Source of the DNA: Bradyrhizobium quebecense
GTDB taxonomy: Bacteria > Pseudomonadota > Alphaproteobacteria > Rhizobiales > Xanthobacteraceae
Reading direction: 5' to 3'
Length of the DNA: 64,000 nt
Assembly (NCBI RefSeq): GCF_013373795.3
Contig: NZ_CP088022.1
Location: 7,502,001-7,566,000 of the forward strand
Shown here piece after piece: positions 1 to 8,818 of this stretch. Below the pieces are notes generated by a model. That model worked only from the letters and a program-made list of their open reading frames with translations, did not search any database and was not told the origin of the DNA. The position numbers were made by a program, and so were the translations under genes. How positions within the stretch are numbered: the stretch's first letter is position 1; each line of letters opens with the position of its first letter.

Positions 1-957
1 GGCGAGGGACCGGCCTTCTCTGTCGCCGCGCACGCGATCTACAAATGGTTTCCGGATGAGAAGCGCACGCTGCCGACCGCGATCCTGTCGCAGGGTTCGG
101 CGTTTGGCGTGATCCTCGCGGTGCCCGCGCTGAACTGGATCATCGTCAATCACAGCTGGCATCACGCCTTCGGCGCGCTTGGAATCGTCGGTCTGCTCTG
201 GACCGTCGCCTGGTTCGCGCTCGGCAAGGAAGGGCCGCTGGTGTCGACGGCTGCCGTTGTTGCCGATGAACCACGGATTCCCTACTGGAAGCTGCTGACG
301 TCGCGCACCTTCGTTGGCTGCGTGGTCGCGACCTTCGGCGCCTATTGGGCGCTGTCGTTGGGCCTGACCTGGTTCACGTCGTTCATCATCGAGGGGCTCG
401 GCTTCTCGCAGCAGCAAGCCGGCTTCGTCTCGATCCTGCCCTGGATCTTCGGTGCGACGATCGTGATCCTGACCGGCTGGATCTCGCAGCTGATGCTGGC
501 GCGCGGCTTCACCACCCGCGGCGCGCGCGGCGTGCTCGGCTCGGTGCCGTTGATCGCCGGCGGCTGCATCCTCGCTGCGCTGCCCTATGCGCCGCCGGGC
601 GCGCTGATGATCGCACTGCTGGTGATCGGCTCCGGCCTGTGCGGCTCGATCTATGTGGTGTGCCCGCCGATGCTCGGCGAGTTCACGCCGGTGTCGCAGC
701 GTGGCGCGATCATCGCGATCTACGGTGCGCTCTACACCATCTCGGGCATCCTGGCGCCGATGGTGATGGGCAGTGTGATCCAGCACGCCGCCACGCCGAT
801 GGCCGGCTACATGAGCGGCTTCACCATCAACGCCGCGATCATGGCCGGCTCCGGCCTGCTCGGCTTGCTGTTGCTGTGGCCGAACACCGAGCGTGCGCGG
901 CTGACCGGCGCGTCGCAGCCGGCGGGCACCATCAAGGGCGCGATGTCGCCGACGTAG
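1..957 (+). CDS. MFS transporter, 3' part
   Basis: The reading frame is open from the first base, so the N-terminal part lies outside the window. The visible 318 residues hold about eight hydrophobic segments separated by short loops, in the layout of the C-terminal two thirds of a 12-helix major facilitator. The stretch GEGPAFSVAAHAIYKWFP followed by a basic loop resembles helix 4-5 of the anion:cation symporter (ACS) type of MFS permease, which usually import organic anions; that subfamily assignment is inference. The internal ATG at 109 is unlikely to be the true start because the homologous sequence continues upstream of it. Substrate cannot be told from the sequence. Confidence 0.85.
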   Translation, partial: GEGPAFSVAAHAIYKWFPDEKRTLPTAILSQGSAFGVILAVPALNWIIVNHSWHHAFGALGIVGLLWTVAWFALGKEGPLVSTAAVVADEPRIPYWKLLTSRTFVGCVVATFGAYWALSLGLTWFTSFIIEGLGFSQQQAGFVSILPWIFGATIVILTGWISQLMLARGFTTRGARGVLGSVPLIAGGCILAALPYAPPGALMIALLVIGSGLCGSIYVVCPPMLGEFTPVSQRGAIIAIYGALYTISGILAPMVMGSVIQHAATPMAGYMSGFTINAAIMAGSGLLGLLLLWPNTERARLTGASQPAGTIKGAMSPT

Positions 958-970
958 GGGCGTGCCTTCC

Positions 971-1140
971 ACCCTCCCCTGGAGGGGGAGGGTCGGATTA
1001 CGTTGAGCGCAGCGAAATGTGAGACGGGGTGGGGTGATCTCTCAACACGGGCAGCATCCGTGTGGAGAGACCGTCACCCCACCCCGCTGCGCATTCCGCT
1101 TCGCTACATGCCCAGCGACCCTCCCCCTCCAGGGGAGGGT
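971..1140. repeat. Two-hairpin palindromic repeat, family F5, copy 1
   Basis: ACCCTCCCCTGGAGGGGGAG at the left is mirrored by CTCCCCCTCCAGGGGAGGGT at the right, with further inner complementarity (GGGGTGGGG against CCCCACCCC). Other copies of this family lie at 19414, 21109 and 43641. It sits just after the MFS stop codon and may also act in transcript 3' end formation. Confidence 0.8.
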
Positions 1141-1179
1141 GACGCGGCGGCCGCGGTTCGCGTCAATGTCGAGCTCTCT

Positions 1180-1290
1180 GTAGCCCGGACTCTCTGGAGC
1201 CCGGATGAAGCGCAGCGAAATCCGGGGCCTTGCTATCCGCGGATAGAGCTGCCCCGAATTGCGCTTCGCTTCATCCGGGCTGCAAGCTAC
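1180..1290. repeat. Palindromic repeat, family F6
   Basis: GTAGCCCGGA...CCCGGATGAAGCGCAGCG at the left pairs with CGCTTCGCTTCATCCGGGCT..GCTAC at the right. The core motif CCCGGATGAAGCG is written in inverted orientation at the two ends. It fills the gap up to the stop codon of the amidohydrolase gene. Confidence 0.75.
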
Positions 1291-1291
1291 C

Positions 1292-3013
1292 TTAGTTCAT
1301 CACCCCCTGCGCGCCGCGGACGAGCCTGCCCGGCCGCGCGCCGGTGGCCTTGCCCTTGAGCTGGGTGACGACGCCGGAGACGATGGTGGCGTCGTAGCCG
1401 TCGACCTGTTGCAAGAGGCGGCGGCCGCCGACCGGCAGGTCGTAATGCACCTTCGGCGGATGCAGGTGCAGCCGGTCGTAGTCGATCACGTTGACGTCGG
1501 CCTTGAAGCCCGGCGCGATCACGCCGCGATCAGTGAGCCCAACCGACAGCGCGGTCTTGCGCGACTGCGCCGCAATCACGAACGGGATCGAGAGCTTCTC
1601 GCCGCGGCTGCGGTCGCGCGTCCAGTGCGTCAAGAGATAGGTCGGGAAGCTGGCATCGCAGATGATGCCGCAATGCGCGCCGCCGTCGGACAGGCCGGGC
1701 ACGGCGCTGGGTTCGCGCAGCATCTCATGCACGGCATCGAGATTGCCGTCGGCATAATTCAGGAACGGCACATAGAGCATGCCGCGGCCCTCGTCGGTCA
1801 GCATCGCGTCATAGGCGAGCTCTTCCGGCTGGCGGCCCTGGCGGCGCGCCTGCGGGCCGAGCGCGTTCTCCGGCGGCTGCTCATAGTCCGGCGGATTACC
1901 CAGTAGATACATCTTGTCGTAGTTCGGCCGGAAGAACAGCGGATCGTCGGTTGCCGTCGCGCTCTCGCCCAGGATCGCCGCGCGCACCTCGGGCCGGCGC
2001 AGATGCGTCAGCCGCTCCGCCAGCGGCAGCTTTGCGATTTCGCGATAGCTCGGATGGGTCTGGAACGGGTTGCGCGACAATTCCAGTCCAAGCAGCAGCC
2101 CGACCGGCCGCGCCGCGATCTGGGTCGTGATCGACAGGCCGCGCGCGGCGGCTTCATTGATGGTGTCCATGGTCTGCCGCCAGCGCCGCGGCGCCTTGTC
2201 GGCCTGAGCGACCGAGAACGAAATCGGGCATCTTGTGTTCTCGGCGACCCGCAGCATCATCGGCAGGTCTTCGTGAACGGTGCTCTGGTCGAGCACGAAT
2301 TGCAGCACGCTGCGGCCGACGCCGTGCATCGCGCCGGCGATCGCGGTCAATTCATCCTCGCCTGCTTTCAGTGTCGGCGTGTAGTCGCCGGTCGAGGTGC
2401 GGTGATTGAGCGTGCGCGAGGTCGAGAAACCCAGCGCGCCCGATCGCACCGCATCGCCGGCGAGCGCCGCCATCGCCTTATTGTCCTCGGGCGTGGCGGG
2501 ATCGCGGCGCGCGCCGCGCTCGCCCATCACATAGACGCGCAGCGCCGCGTGCGGCAGTTGCGCGCCGATGTCCATGTCGAAGCTGCGCTTCGACAGCCAC
2601 TCCATGTAGTCGGGGAAGCTCTCCCACGCCCAGGGAATGCCGGCGCTCAGCACCGGCTCCGGAATGTCCTCGACGCCTTCCATCAGCTGGATCAGCCTGC
2701 CGTGGTCGCTCGGCCGGCACGGCGCGAAGCCGACGCCGCAATTGCCCATGATGGCGGTGGTGACGCCGTTCTGCGATGACGGCGTGATGTCCTGGCTCCA
2801 GGTCACCTGGCCGTCGTAATGGGTGTGGACATCGACGAAGCCGGGCGCCACCAGTCTGCCGCGGGCGTCGATCTCTTCCTTGCCTTTTGCGGCGACCTTG
2901 CCGACGTCGGTGATCTTGCCGCCGGTGATCGCGACATCGGCTTCATAGAGGTCGCCGCCCTTGCCGTCGGCGATGTTGCCGCCGCGGATCACGAGGTCTG
3001 GGGTCGAGGTCAT
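1292..3013 (-). CDS. Amidohydrolase, D-aminoacylase (N-acyl-D-amino-acid deacylase) subfamily
   Basis: A 573-residue TIM-barrel metal-dependent hydrolase of the amidohydrolase superfamily. The first metal motif HTH is at residues 63-65 in DVHTHYDGQ, the cysteine-containing segment [10 protein letters not shown] follows near residue 90, and the late catalytic aspartate is in SDGGAHCG. The C-terminal [17 protein letters not shown] returns to the composite beta-sandwich domain formed with the N-terminal 55 residues. These features match the D-aminoacylase group, which removes acyl groups from N-acyl-D-amino acids, but several enzymes of other amide specificity share them, so substrate is open. 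No signal peptide; cytosolic. It stands alone between a convergent MFS gene and the ClC gene. Confidence 0.85.
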   Translation of the reverse strand: MTSTPDLVIRGGNIADGKGGDLYEADVAITGGKITDVGKVAAKGKEEIDARGRLVAPGFVDVHTHYDGQVTWSQDITPSSQNGVTTAIMGNCGVGFAPCRPSDHGRLIQLMEGVEDIPEPVLSAGIPWAWESFPDYMEWLSKRSFDMDIGAQLPHAALRVYVMGERGARRDPATPEDNKAMAALAGDAVRSGALGFSTSRTLNHRTSTGDYTPTLKAGEDELTAIAGAMHGVGRSVLQFVLDQSTVHEDLPMMLRVAENTRCPISFSVAQADKAPRRWRQTMDTINEAAARGLSITTQIAARPVGLLLGLELSRNPFQTHPSYREIAKLPLAERLTHLRRPEVRAAILGESATATDDPLFFRPNYDKMYLLGNPPDYEQPPENALGPQARRQGRQPEELAYDAMLTDEGRGMLYVPFLNYADGNLDAVHEMLREPSAVPGLSDGGAHCGIICDASFPTYLLTHWTRDRSRGEKLSIPFVIAAQSRKTALSVGLTDRGVIAPGFKADVNVIDYDRLHLHPPKVHYDLPVGGRRLLQQVDGYDATIVSGVVTQLKGKATGARPGRLVRGAQGVMN

Positions 3014-3179
3014 GGCGTTTCATCCCGTGGCTGTTCTTGGTTGCCGGCATCATGGGTGAGCCCCTGATGCTGTCAACCAGCGCCGATGAAGCCCTGGGAT
3101 GCACTGGCGATGATTTGCCAGCGAGAACCAATCGTTGCCGCCCGGCGGAAATTTGTTCCGCCAGGCAAGCTTCCGCGGA

Positions 3180-4988
3180 CTATCGCGCGCCGAAGAAGGC
3201 CGTCTTCTGGGTCTCCTCGGCCTGCAGCCGGGCGCGCACCCGCATCAGGTCCTTCCAGCCGATGTAGCCGACGAGGCGCTGGTCTTCGCGCGAGATGACC
3301 GGCAGATGCGAGACGTTGACCTGCATCAGGCGGTCGGCGAGCCGGTCGAGATATTCATCCGGGTAGGCGACCGTGATCTTGCTGCCCGTTAGCAGTTGGC
3401 CGAGCGTCGCGGTGCGATGCTTGCCGGCGCGGCGCCAGCGCAGCACGGAGGGCGGATCGATCACGCCGAGCACGTGACGGTTAGCGTCGACGACGGGGAA
3501 GCTCGGATGACCGGTCTTCGGGTTGGTCAGGAAGGCCGCGGCGCCGTGCAGCGTCATGCTGTCGGAGACGGTCTCGACCGCCTTGGTCATCACGTCACGC
3601 ACGCGCGTCAGCGCGAAGGGATCGACCCGGTACTCGCGCACCAGGTGATGGCCGCGCCGCGCGACCTTCTCGGTCAGGATCGAGCGCCGCATCAGCAGCA
3701 CCGTGACGCCGTGCGCGGTGCCGCAGGCTGCGATCAATGGCAGCAGTACATGGGTGTTGCCGGTGAGCTCGACCGCGAAGAAGGTCGCGGTCAGCGGCGA
3801 GCGCATCGTGCCACCCATCGTCGCCGCCATCGCCAGCAGCGCCCAGAAGCCGGGGCTCGCCGCCGGCAGATAGCCGCTCAGCGCCGTTCCCATCGCACCG
3901 CCCATGATGAGCAGCGGCGCCAGCACGCCGCCCGACGTGCCGGAGCCGAGCGCAACCGACCAGATCACGGCCTTCACCACCAGCAGCAGCAGCGCGGCTT
4001 TCAGCACCACCTCGCCGTTCAGCATCGAAGCAAGGTTGTCATAGCCGACACCGAGCGCCTGCGGTTCGATCAGCCCGCCGAGGCCCACGACCAGGCCGCC
4101 GATCAGCGGCCACCACATCCAGTGGATCGGCAGCTTCAGGAAGATGTCCTCGCAGCCATAGACCAGCTGGGTGAGCACGCCCGACAGCAGCCCGGAGAGG
4201 ATTCCGATCAGGATCCAGGCGCCGAGCTGGAGCACGGAGATGTCGACGCCGCCCGTGAACGGAAACAGTGGCGCGGGCATGTGCAGGAAGGTGCGGCCGA
4301 CCGCGGCCACCACGGCAGCGACGGTGACGGGAATGAAGCTGCGCGGCGTCCATTCGAACAGCAGGAGTTCGACGGCGAGCATGATCGCAGCGATCGGCGT
4401 TCCGAACACGGTGGTCATGCCGGCGGCGGCGCCGGCCACCAGCAAGGTCTTGCGCTCGTTGTCCGTCACCGGAAGCATCTGCGCGATCAGCGAGCCGATC
4501 GCGCCGCCCGTCATGATGATCGGGCCCTCGGCGCCGAACGGACCGCCGGTGCCGATCGACACCGCCGACGACAATGGCTTCAGGATCGCCACCTTGGGGT
4601 CGAGCCGGGAACGGCCAAGGAGGATTGCCTCGATCGCCTCCGGAATGCCGTGACCGCGGATCTTCTCGCTGCCGAAGCGTGCCATCAGGCCGATGATCAG
4701 CGAGCCCGCGACCGGAACCAGCACGGTCCAGAGGCCAAGCGGCGAATCCTGCAATTTCAGGTCGGCGAAGCTGAACTGGCCGAAATAGGCGATGTTGGTG
4801 GCAAGCTTGATCAGCTGCAGAAGTCCTGCACCGGCCAGCACGCCGGCGGCGGAGACAAACACGGCGATCGCCGAGATCACCACGACGCGCGGATCGGTGG
4901 TGAAGTCGCTCAGCAGGTGACTGGCCTTGTCGCCGATCTTGGCGCTGGTTTTGGCGGAGGTGCTCGATTTGGTGGAAATGACGCTCAT
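3180..4988 (-). CDS. ClC-family chloride channel/antiporter with CBS pair
   Basis: The product is 602 residues: a short polar N-terminus, a ClC transmembrane domain of about 400 residues, and a C-terminal tandem CBS domain (VRDVMTKAVETV... to ...LVGYIGWKDLM). Selectivity-filter motifs are visible: GHGIPEA replaces the textbook GSGIP, the gating glutamate lies in GAEGP, and GTSGGVLAP matches the third motif. The serine-to-histidine change in the first motif is, as far as I recall, common among bacterial ClC proteins with CBS domains. An upstream ATG at 5027 would fall inside the inverted repeat shared with marR, so I prefer 4988. Transport of chloride or another small anion is inferred; channel versus exchanger mode is not decidable here. 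Confidence 0.9.
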   Translation of the reverse strand: MSVISTKSSTSAKTSAKIGDKASHLLSDFTTDPRVVVISAIAVFVSAAGVLAGAGLLQLIKLATNIAYFGQFSFADLKLQDSPLGLWTVLVPVAGSLIIGLMARFGSEKIRGHGIPEAIEAILLGRSRLDPKVAILKPLSSAVSIGTGGPFGAEGPIIMTGGAIGSLIAQMLPVTDNERKTLLVAGAAAGMTTVFGTPIAAIMLAVELLLFEWTPRSFIPVTVAAVVAAVGRTFLHMPAPLFPFTGGVDISVLQLGAWILIGILSGLLSGVLTQLVYGCEDIFLKLPIHWMWWPLIGGLVVGLGGLIEPQALGVGYDNLASMLNGEVVLKAALLLLVVKAVIWSVALGSGTSGGVLAPLLIMGGAMGTALSGYLPAASPGFWALLAMAATMGGTMRSPLTATFFAVELTGNTHVLLPLIAACGTAHGVTVLLMRRSILTEKVARRGHHLVREYRVDPFALTRVRDVMTKAVETVSDSMTLHGAAAFLTNPKTGHPSFPVVDANRHVLGVIDPPSVLRWRRAGKHRTATLGQLLTGSKITVAYPDEYLDRLADRLMQVNVSHLPVISREDQRLVGYIGWKDLMRVRARLQAEETQKTAFFGAR

Positions 4989-5025
4989 TGGTGGCGTAAG
5001 GCTCGGTGAAGTGGACGTGGGCGTC

Positions 5026-5042
5026 ATATCGCATTGCGATAT
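5026..5042. promoter_or_regulatory. Perfect 17-bp inverted repeat, candidate MarR operator
   Basis: ATATCGC-ATT-GCGATAT is a perfect palindrome with 7-bp arms and a 3-bp centre. It lies in the 76-bp divergent gap between the ClC gene start (4988) and the marR start (5065). Size, AT-rich ends and position fit the operator of a dimeric MarR-family repressor controlling both genes. Binding is inferred from context only. Confidence 0.7.
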
Positions 5043-5064
5043 AATTACAAGCCGGAGACATCGA

Positions 5065-5529
5065 ATGGCAGCGTTGAAAGGTCCGCCGAAATCGCAGGCC
5101 AAAGCACCGAACAAGGCCCGAAAACGGGTTCCTAGCCAGGCCGATTACGAGGCGCTGTCGCAATTTCGCTATCTGATCCGACGCTTTCTGGAATTCAGCC
5201 AGGATGCCGCGAAAGCCAAGGGCCTGACGCCCCGGCAGCATCAGGCCTTGCTGGCGATCAGGGGCTATCCGGGCGGCGGGCCGGTCACGATCGGCGATCT
5301 GGCCGAGCGGCTGCGGCTTCGTCATCACACCACCGTCGAACTGGTCGACCGGCTGTCCGAGGCGGGCCTGGTCGAGCGCGTGCTCGACCCCGCCGACCAG
5401 CGGCGGGTGCTGCTGAAGCTAACCGGCCTCGCGGCCGATCATCTCGCCGAACTGTCTGCGGTTCATCTCGATGAGCTGTCGCGGATCGAGCCGCTCTTGA
5501 AGCAGGTGCTGTCGCGGCGATCGGAATGA
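5065..5529 (+). CDS. MarR-family transcriptional regulator
   Basis: A 154-residue protein. After a basic N-terminal tail (residues 1-22) a winged helix-turn-helix domain runs from about residue 50 to 125: helix LTPRQHQALLAI, recognition region IGDLAERLRLRHHTTVELVDRL, and wing ERVLDPADQRRVLLKLT with the conserved D-x-R-x-x-x-L pattern. Helices at both ends form the dimerisation part. The ATG at 5065 is preceded by CCGGAGA with 6-nt spacing, which decides the start over upstream in-frame codons. It is divergent from the ClC gene and a perfect inverted repeat lies between them, so autoregulation and control of the ClC gene is a reasonable inference. The inducing ligand is unknown. Confidence 0.9.
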   Translation: MAALKGPPKSQAKAPNKARKRVPSQADYEALSQFRYLIRRFLEFSQDAAKAKGLTPRQHQALLAIRGYPGGGPVTIGDLAERLRLRHHTTVELVDRLSEAGLVERVLDPADQRRVLLKLTGLAADHLAELSAVHLDELSRIEPLLKQVLSRRSE

Positions 5530-5682
5530 ATGCGCAGCGTGCACGACGCTGGACGCAACCGGCGTCCATCGCCCGGGACTGGCGGTGTCGTTACCTACAA
5601 CTTGAGCATGTAAAACTTGGATTTTAATGCACGCTGCGATGCAACGATATGCCTTGTCATTGTCACGAAACCTTCATAGACC

Positions 5683-7290
5683 ATGCTGGGGGCGATATCA
5701 GTAGATGGACGGCGGCCGGTCGTGACCGAGGCGGGGACTGCCATTGCCGTCAGGCATGGCGATCAGGCGGAAATCGAACTCAAGCTGCTTGCACCGCAAG
5801 GAAGCCTCGAAAAGCTGCGCGAGGCAGCCTGCATCGTGCAGCATGCGCGCAACCGCGGCGCATTTCACCGGCTGGAAACCGTCTATTACGACACGCCGGA
5901 GCGGCTGTTGTTTCGGCATGGCATGTCACTGCGCGTGCGACGCAGCGGCAACACGTTCATCCAAACGCTGAAGCTTTCACCCAATGGCTCGCAGCCTCTG
6001 AGGCGGCGCCAATGGGAGGTGCCGCTTGAGAGCATCGCCCCTGATCTGGCGCGATTGCCCGCCGACGAGGTCGGCGATCCCGTGGCGGCGCTGAGCAACG
6101 ATGCGCTGGTGTCGGTCTTCGCGACAAAGGTACGCCGGCACGCGCGGCAGCTCGACCTGCCCGATGCGTCGGTTGAAATCGCATTCGACGAGGGGACGAT
6201 CGAGGCCGATGCGCGCCAGGAGGTCCTGTCGGAAATCGAGCTTGAACTGAAGAGCGGCAATGCCGGCGTCCTGTTCGATCTCGGAACGCAGTTGCTCGAT
6301 GCGGCGCCGCTCCAGATCGGCACGCGCAGCAAGGCGGAACGCGGCTATGCGCTCGCGTTCGATGTCGTGCCATCGGCAGCGAAGGCCGAGTTGTCAGGCA
6401 TCACCGCGGAGCTCGTGGTCGACGACGTCATCGCGTTGCTGGTGGGCTCCTGCTGGCATCATCTGTTGAAAAATCACGCGGTGGCCGAGCAGGGATCGGA
6501 CCCCGAAGGCGTGCACCAGATGCGCGTGGCCTTGCGACGCTTGCGGACGATCTGCGCGCTGTTCCGGCGCGACATTCCATCGCCGGCATTTCTGGCGGTC
6601 AACAGCGAAGCAAAATGGCTGATGCGGCAGCTCGGCCAGGCCCGGGATTGGGACGTCTTCGCCGAAACGACGATCACCCGCTTGGTCAGCGCGGTTCCGG
6701 ATATCGACCTGGATGGCCTTCGCCGGGCGGTTCAGCAGCAACGGAAGTCGAGTTACGGCACCTTGCAGAACGTCCTGGCCGATCCCCGGTGCAGCCGCTT
6801 CCTGCTCTCGCTCGGGCATCTGGTGGAACGTCGCGGCTGGCGTAACGAGATCGACAGCGAAGCGCTGGCTGTCCTGTCGCAACCGATGCCGGTGCTCGCC
6901 GACAAGATTCTGGAACGATTGCATCGCAAGACGTTGAAGCGGGGTGCGGGCTTCCGGCGGCTCGATATCCACGCGCAGCACAATCTCAGGATCAACCTCA
7001 AGAAGTTGCGCTATGCGGCGGAGTTCTTCCTGCCGCTCTATGCGTCCCACGCGCCGGCGAAGCGCTACGTGAAGCGGCTCGCCGGGTTGCAGACCAGTCT
7101 GGGGCGGGTGTGCGACATCGGAAGCACGCGCGTGCTGCTCCATACGATCCGGCAGGACGACCAGCCCGCGCTTCATCTCGGCATCGGCGCGATAACCGGC
7201 TGGCTGGCCCGTGATCAGATCGCGGTGACGAAAGCGCTGCGCAAGAGTTGGCGGCGGTTCAAGACGACGCCTGCATTCTGGGGCCGATGA
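5683..7290 (+). CDS. CYTH and CHAD domain protein (inorganic triphosphatase type)
   Basis: A 535-residue two-domain protein. The N-terminal CYTH domain (about residues 28-230) opens with the ExExK signature EIELK at 30-34 and carries the alternating charged strands of the triphosphate tunnel fold. The C-terminal CHAD domain (about 245-525) is helical and rich in conserved His and Arg, including GVHQMRVALRRLRT and NLRINLKKLRYAAEFF. CYTH enzymes hydrolyse inorganic triphosphate or related substrates, and CHAD domains bind polyphosphate, so a role in polyphosphate or triphosphate turnover is the best guess. Cytosolic, with no signal peptide. It stands alone between marR and a convergent MFS gene. 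Confidence 0.9.
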   Translation: MLGAISVDGRRPVVTEAGTAIAVRHGDQAEIELKLLAPQGSLEKLREAACIVQHARNRGAFHRLETVYYDTPERLLFRHGMSLRVRRSGNTFIQTLKLSPNGSQPLRRRQWEVPLESIAPDLARLPADEVGDPVAALSNDALVSVFATKVRRHARQLDLPDASVEIAFDEGTIEADARQEVLSEIELELKSGNAGVLFDLGTQLLDAAPLQIGTRSKAERGYALAFDVVPSAAKAELSGITAELVVDDVIALLVGSCWHHLLKNHAVAEQGSDPEGVHQMRVALRRLRTICALFRRDIPSPAFLAVNSEAKWLMRQLGQARDWDVFAETTITRLVSAVPDIDLDGLRRAVQQQRKSSYGTLQNVLADPRCSRFLLSLGHLVERRGWRNEIDSEALAVLSQPMPVLADKILERLHRKTLKRGAGFRRLDIHAQHNLRINLKKLRYAAEFFLPLYASHAPAKRYVKRLAGLQTSLGRVCDIGSTRVLLHTIRQDDQPALHLGIGAITGWLARDQIAVTKALRKSWRRFKTTPAFWGR

Positions 7291-7361
7291 GTTTGGCGGC
7301 GGCAAGTATTGGCCGCGCCTCTCGTCGACGACGGCTCGATGCGCGGTGAGAGCGGGATGCC

Positions 7362-8594
7362 CTAGCGGGACTGCGCCTGCATTACAACTGCGGAGGCCTG
7401 CGGCTTGCGCTCGGTCACCAGTGCAAGCAGCACGGTCAGCACCATGAACACCACCGAGGCGCCGAACACCCAATGCGACATGTGCTGGTCCATGATCCAG
7501 CCGAACAGCAGCGGGCTGACGATGCCGCCGAAGTTGAAGCCGGTGGAGACGATGCCGAAGGCGCGGCCGGCGGCGCCGGGAGGCGCGGCGTTGCGCACCA
7601 TCATGTCGCGGGAGGGCGCGATCACGCCGCCGAGGAATCCGGCAAGCCCCATCGCGAGCGTGAGCGCCACCGGCGGCAGGTTCATCAGCGCGATCAGCAG
7701 CACCAGAACGGCATTGACCGCGAAGCAGGCCGCGGCAAGCTGGCTGTGGCGATGGGTCCAGTCGGCGAGATAGCCGCCGGCGAGCACGCCCGCGGCGCTG
7801 GCGCCGAGGAAGGCGGTGAGTGCGACGTTGGCGGTCGAGAACGACGCGCCGTAGCCGCCCATCAGCGCGACCACGCCGAAATTGTTGATGCCCGAGGTCG
7901 ACAGGCTGAGCAGCGTGAAGAAGGCGGTCAGAACCATCAGCGCCGGCGTGATCACGCTCGCCTTCGGCGCCGCGTCGTCCTTCGACTTGCTCTTGTTGGC
8001 GCCGGCATCGGGAATGCCGAGCACGATCAGGAACAGCGCCACCAGCGGGCCGACCGCGCCGGCAACGATCAGCGCGCCGAGCCCGCCGATCGAGGCGACC
8101 AGTGCTGCCATGATCGCAGGCGCCACCGCGCCGCCGAGGAAGCCGGCGAAGGTGTGGATCGAGAAGGCGCGGCCCATCCGCGCCTCGTCCATATGGGCCG
8201 AGAGGATCGCGTAGTCGGCCGGATGGTAGACGCTGTTGGCGAGGCCGAGCGCCACCGCACAGACGATCAGCGAAGTATAGCTCAGATGCAGGCCGAGCCC
8301 GATCAGCGCACAGCCGCCGATGGTCAGCCCGATCAGCAGGATCTTGCGCGCCCCGATATGGTCGGCGAGGTAGCCGATCGGCGCCTGGGTCAGGCCGGAG
8401 ACCGCCGCAAACACCGTCAGCGCGAAACCGAGCTCGACATAGCCGACGCCGAGCTGCTGCTTCAGGAACGGGAACAGCATCGGCAGCACGAAGATATGGA
8501 AGTGGCTGACCCAATGGGCGACCGAAATCCCCGTCAGCGTGCGCAGCGCGCTGTCGGCTTTCGCTTGCTGCGGTGCGGCCAGAATGTCGACCAT
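7362..8594 (-). CDS. MFS transporter, fosmidomycin-resistance (Fsr)-like
   Basis: A 410-residue protein with 12 hydrophobic segments and a polar central loop rich in Lys and Ser (GANKSKSKDDAAPK) near residue 200, as in a typical MFS carrier. The motif YLADHIGARKILLIG matches the MFS motif A loop between helices 2 and 3, and SVYHPADYAILSAHM near helix 4 resembles the corresponding region of Fsr-type exporters. Drug export is therefore the closest assignment, but the natural substrate is not visible. The ATG at 8594 is preceded by an AGGG-containing leader. Convergent with the CYTH-CHAD gene. Confidence 0.8.
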   Translation of the reverse strand: MVDILAAPQQAKADSALRTLTGISVAHWVSHFHIFVLPMLFPFLKQQLGVGYVELGFALTVFAAVSGLTQAPIGYLADHIGARKILLIGLTIGGCALIGLGLHLSYTSLIVCAVALGLANSVYHPADYAILSAHMDEARMGRAFSIHTFAGFLGGAVAPAIMAALVASIGGLGALIVAGAVGPLVALFLIVLGIPDAGANKSKSKDDAAPKASVITPALMVLTAFFTLLSLSTSGINNFGVVALMGGYGASFSTANVALTAFLGASAAGVLAGGYLADWTHRHSQLAAACFAVNAVLVLLIALMNLPPVALTLAMGLAGFLGGVIAPSRDMMVRNAAPPGAAGRAFGIVSTGFNFGGIVSPLLFGWIMDQHMSHWVFGASVVFMVLTVLLALVTERKPQASAVVMQAQSR

Positions 8595-8616
8595 GTCAGT
8601 GAAACCCTAATTCCAT

Positions 8617-8670
8617 AGCGTTTTCGAGCGAAGTGGGTCGCGGTTCGCGTGAAGAAAACGCGTCAAAAAA
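8617..8670. repeat. Short intergenic repeat, family F9, copy 1
   Basis: AGCGTTTTCGAGCGAAGTGG at the left and GAAGAAAACGCGTCAAAA at the right, with GCGTTTTC and GAAAACGC as inverted ends. A related sequence in the opposite orientation lies at 33001-33091 between cydB and the DUF2474 gene. It falls in the gap between the divergent MFS and ATP-grasp genes. Confidence 0.65.
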
Positions 8671-8818
8671 ATGCCCGGCAGGGCGGGCAGAAAATAAAGG
8701 CTGGGCGCTAATTGTCCATGAACGCGCCTGCATGGCTGCCCCCGGCGCGGGCGTGCCGGATCGACACATGCGGCATTAAAGGCGGCGACAAAGTGTGGTC
8801 CTGCGGTGATGATCGGCC

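Noticed and set aside
971..1140. A CRISPR array
   Set aside because: The repeats are inverted pairs, not direct repeats with regular spacers; no cas gene is present.
3396..5009. A 537-codon plus-strand frame opposite the ClC gene
   Set aside because: Out-of-frame antisense to a clear ClC protein; composition is low-complexity Arg, Asp, Gln and His.
6394..8514. A 706-codon minus-strand frame spanning the CYTH-CHAD and MFS genes
   Set aside because: Crosses a convergent gene boundary and contains no recognisable domain.
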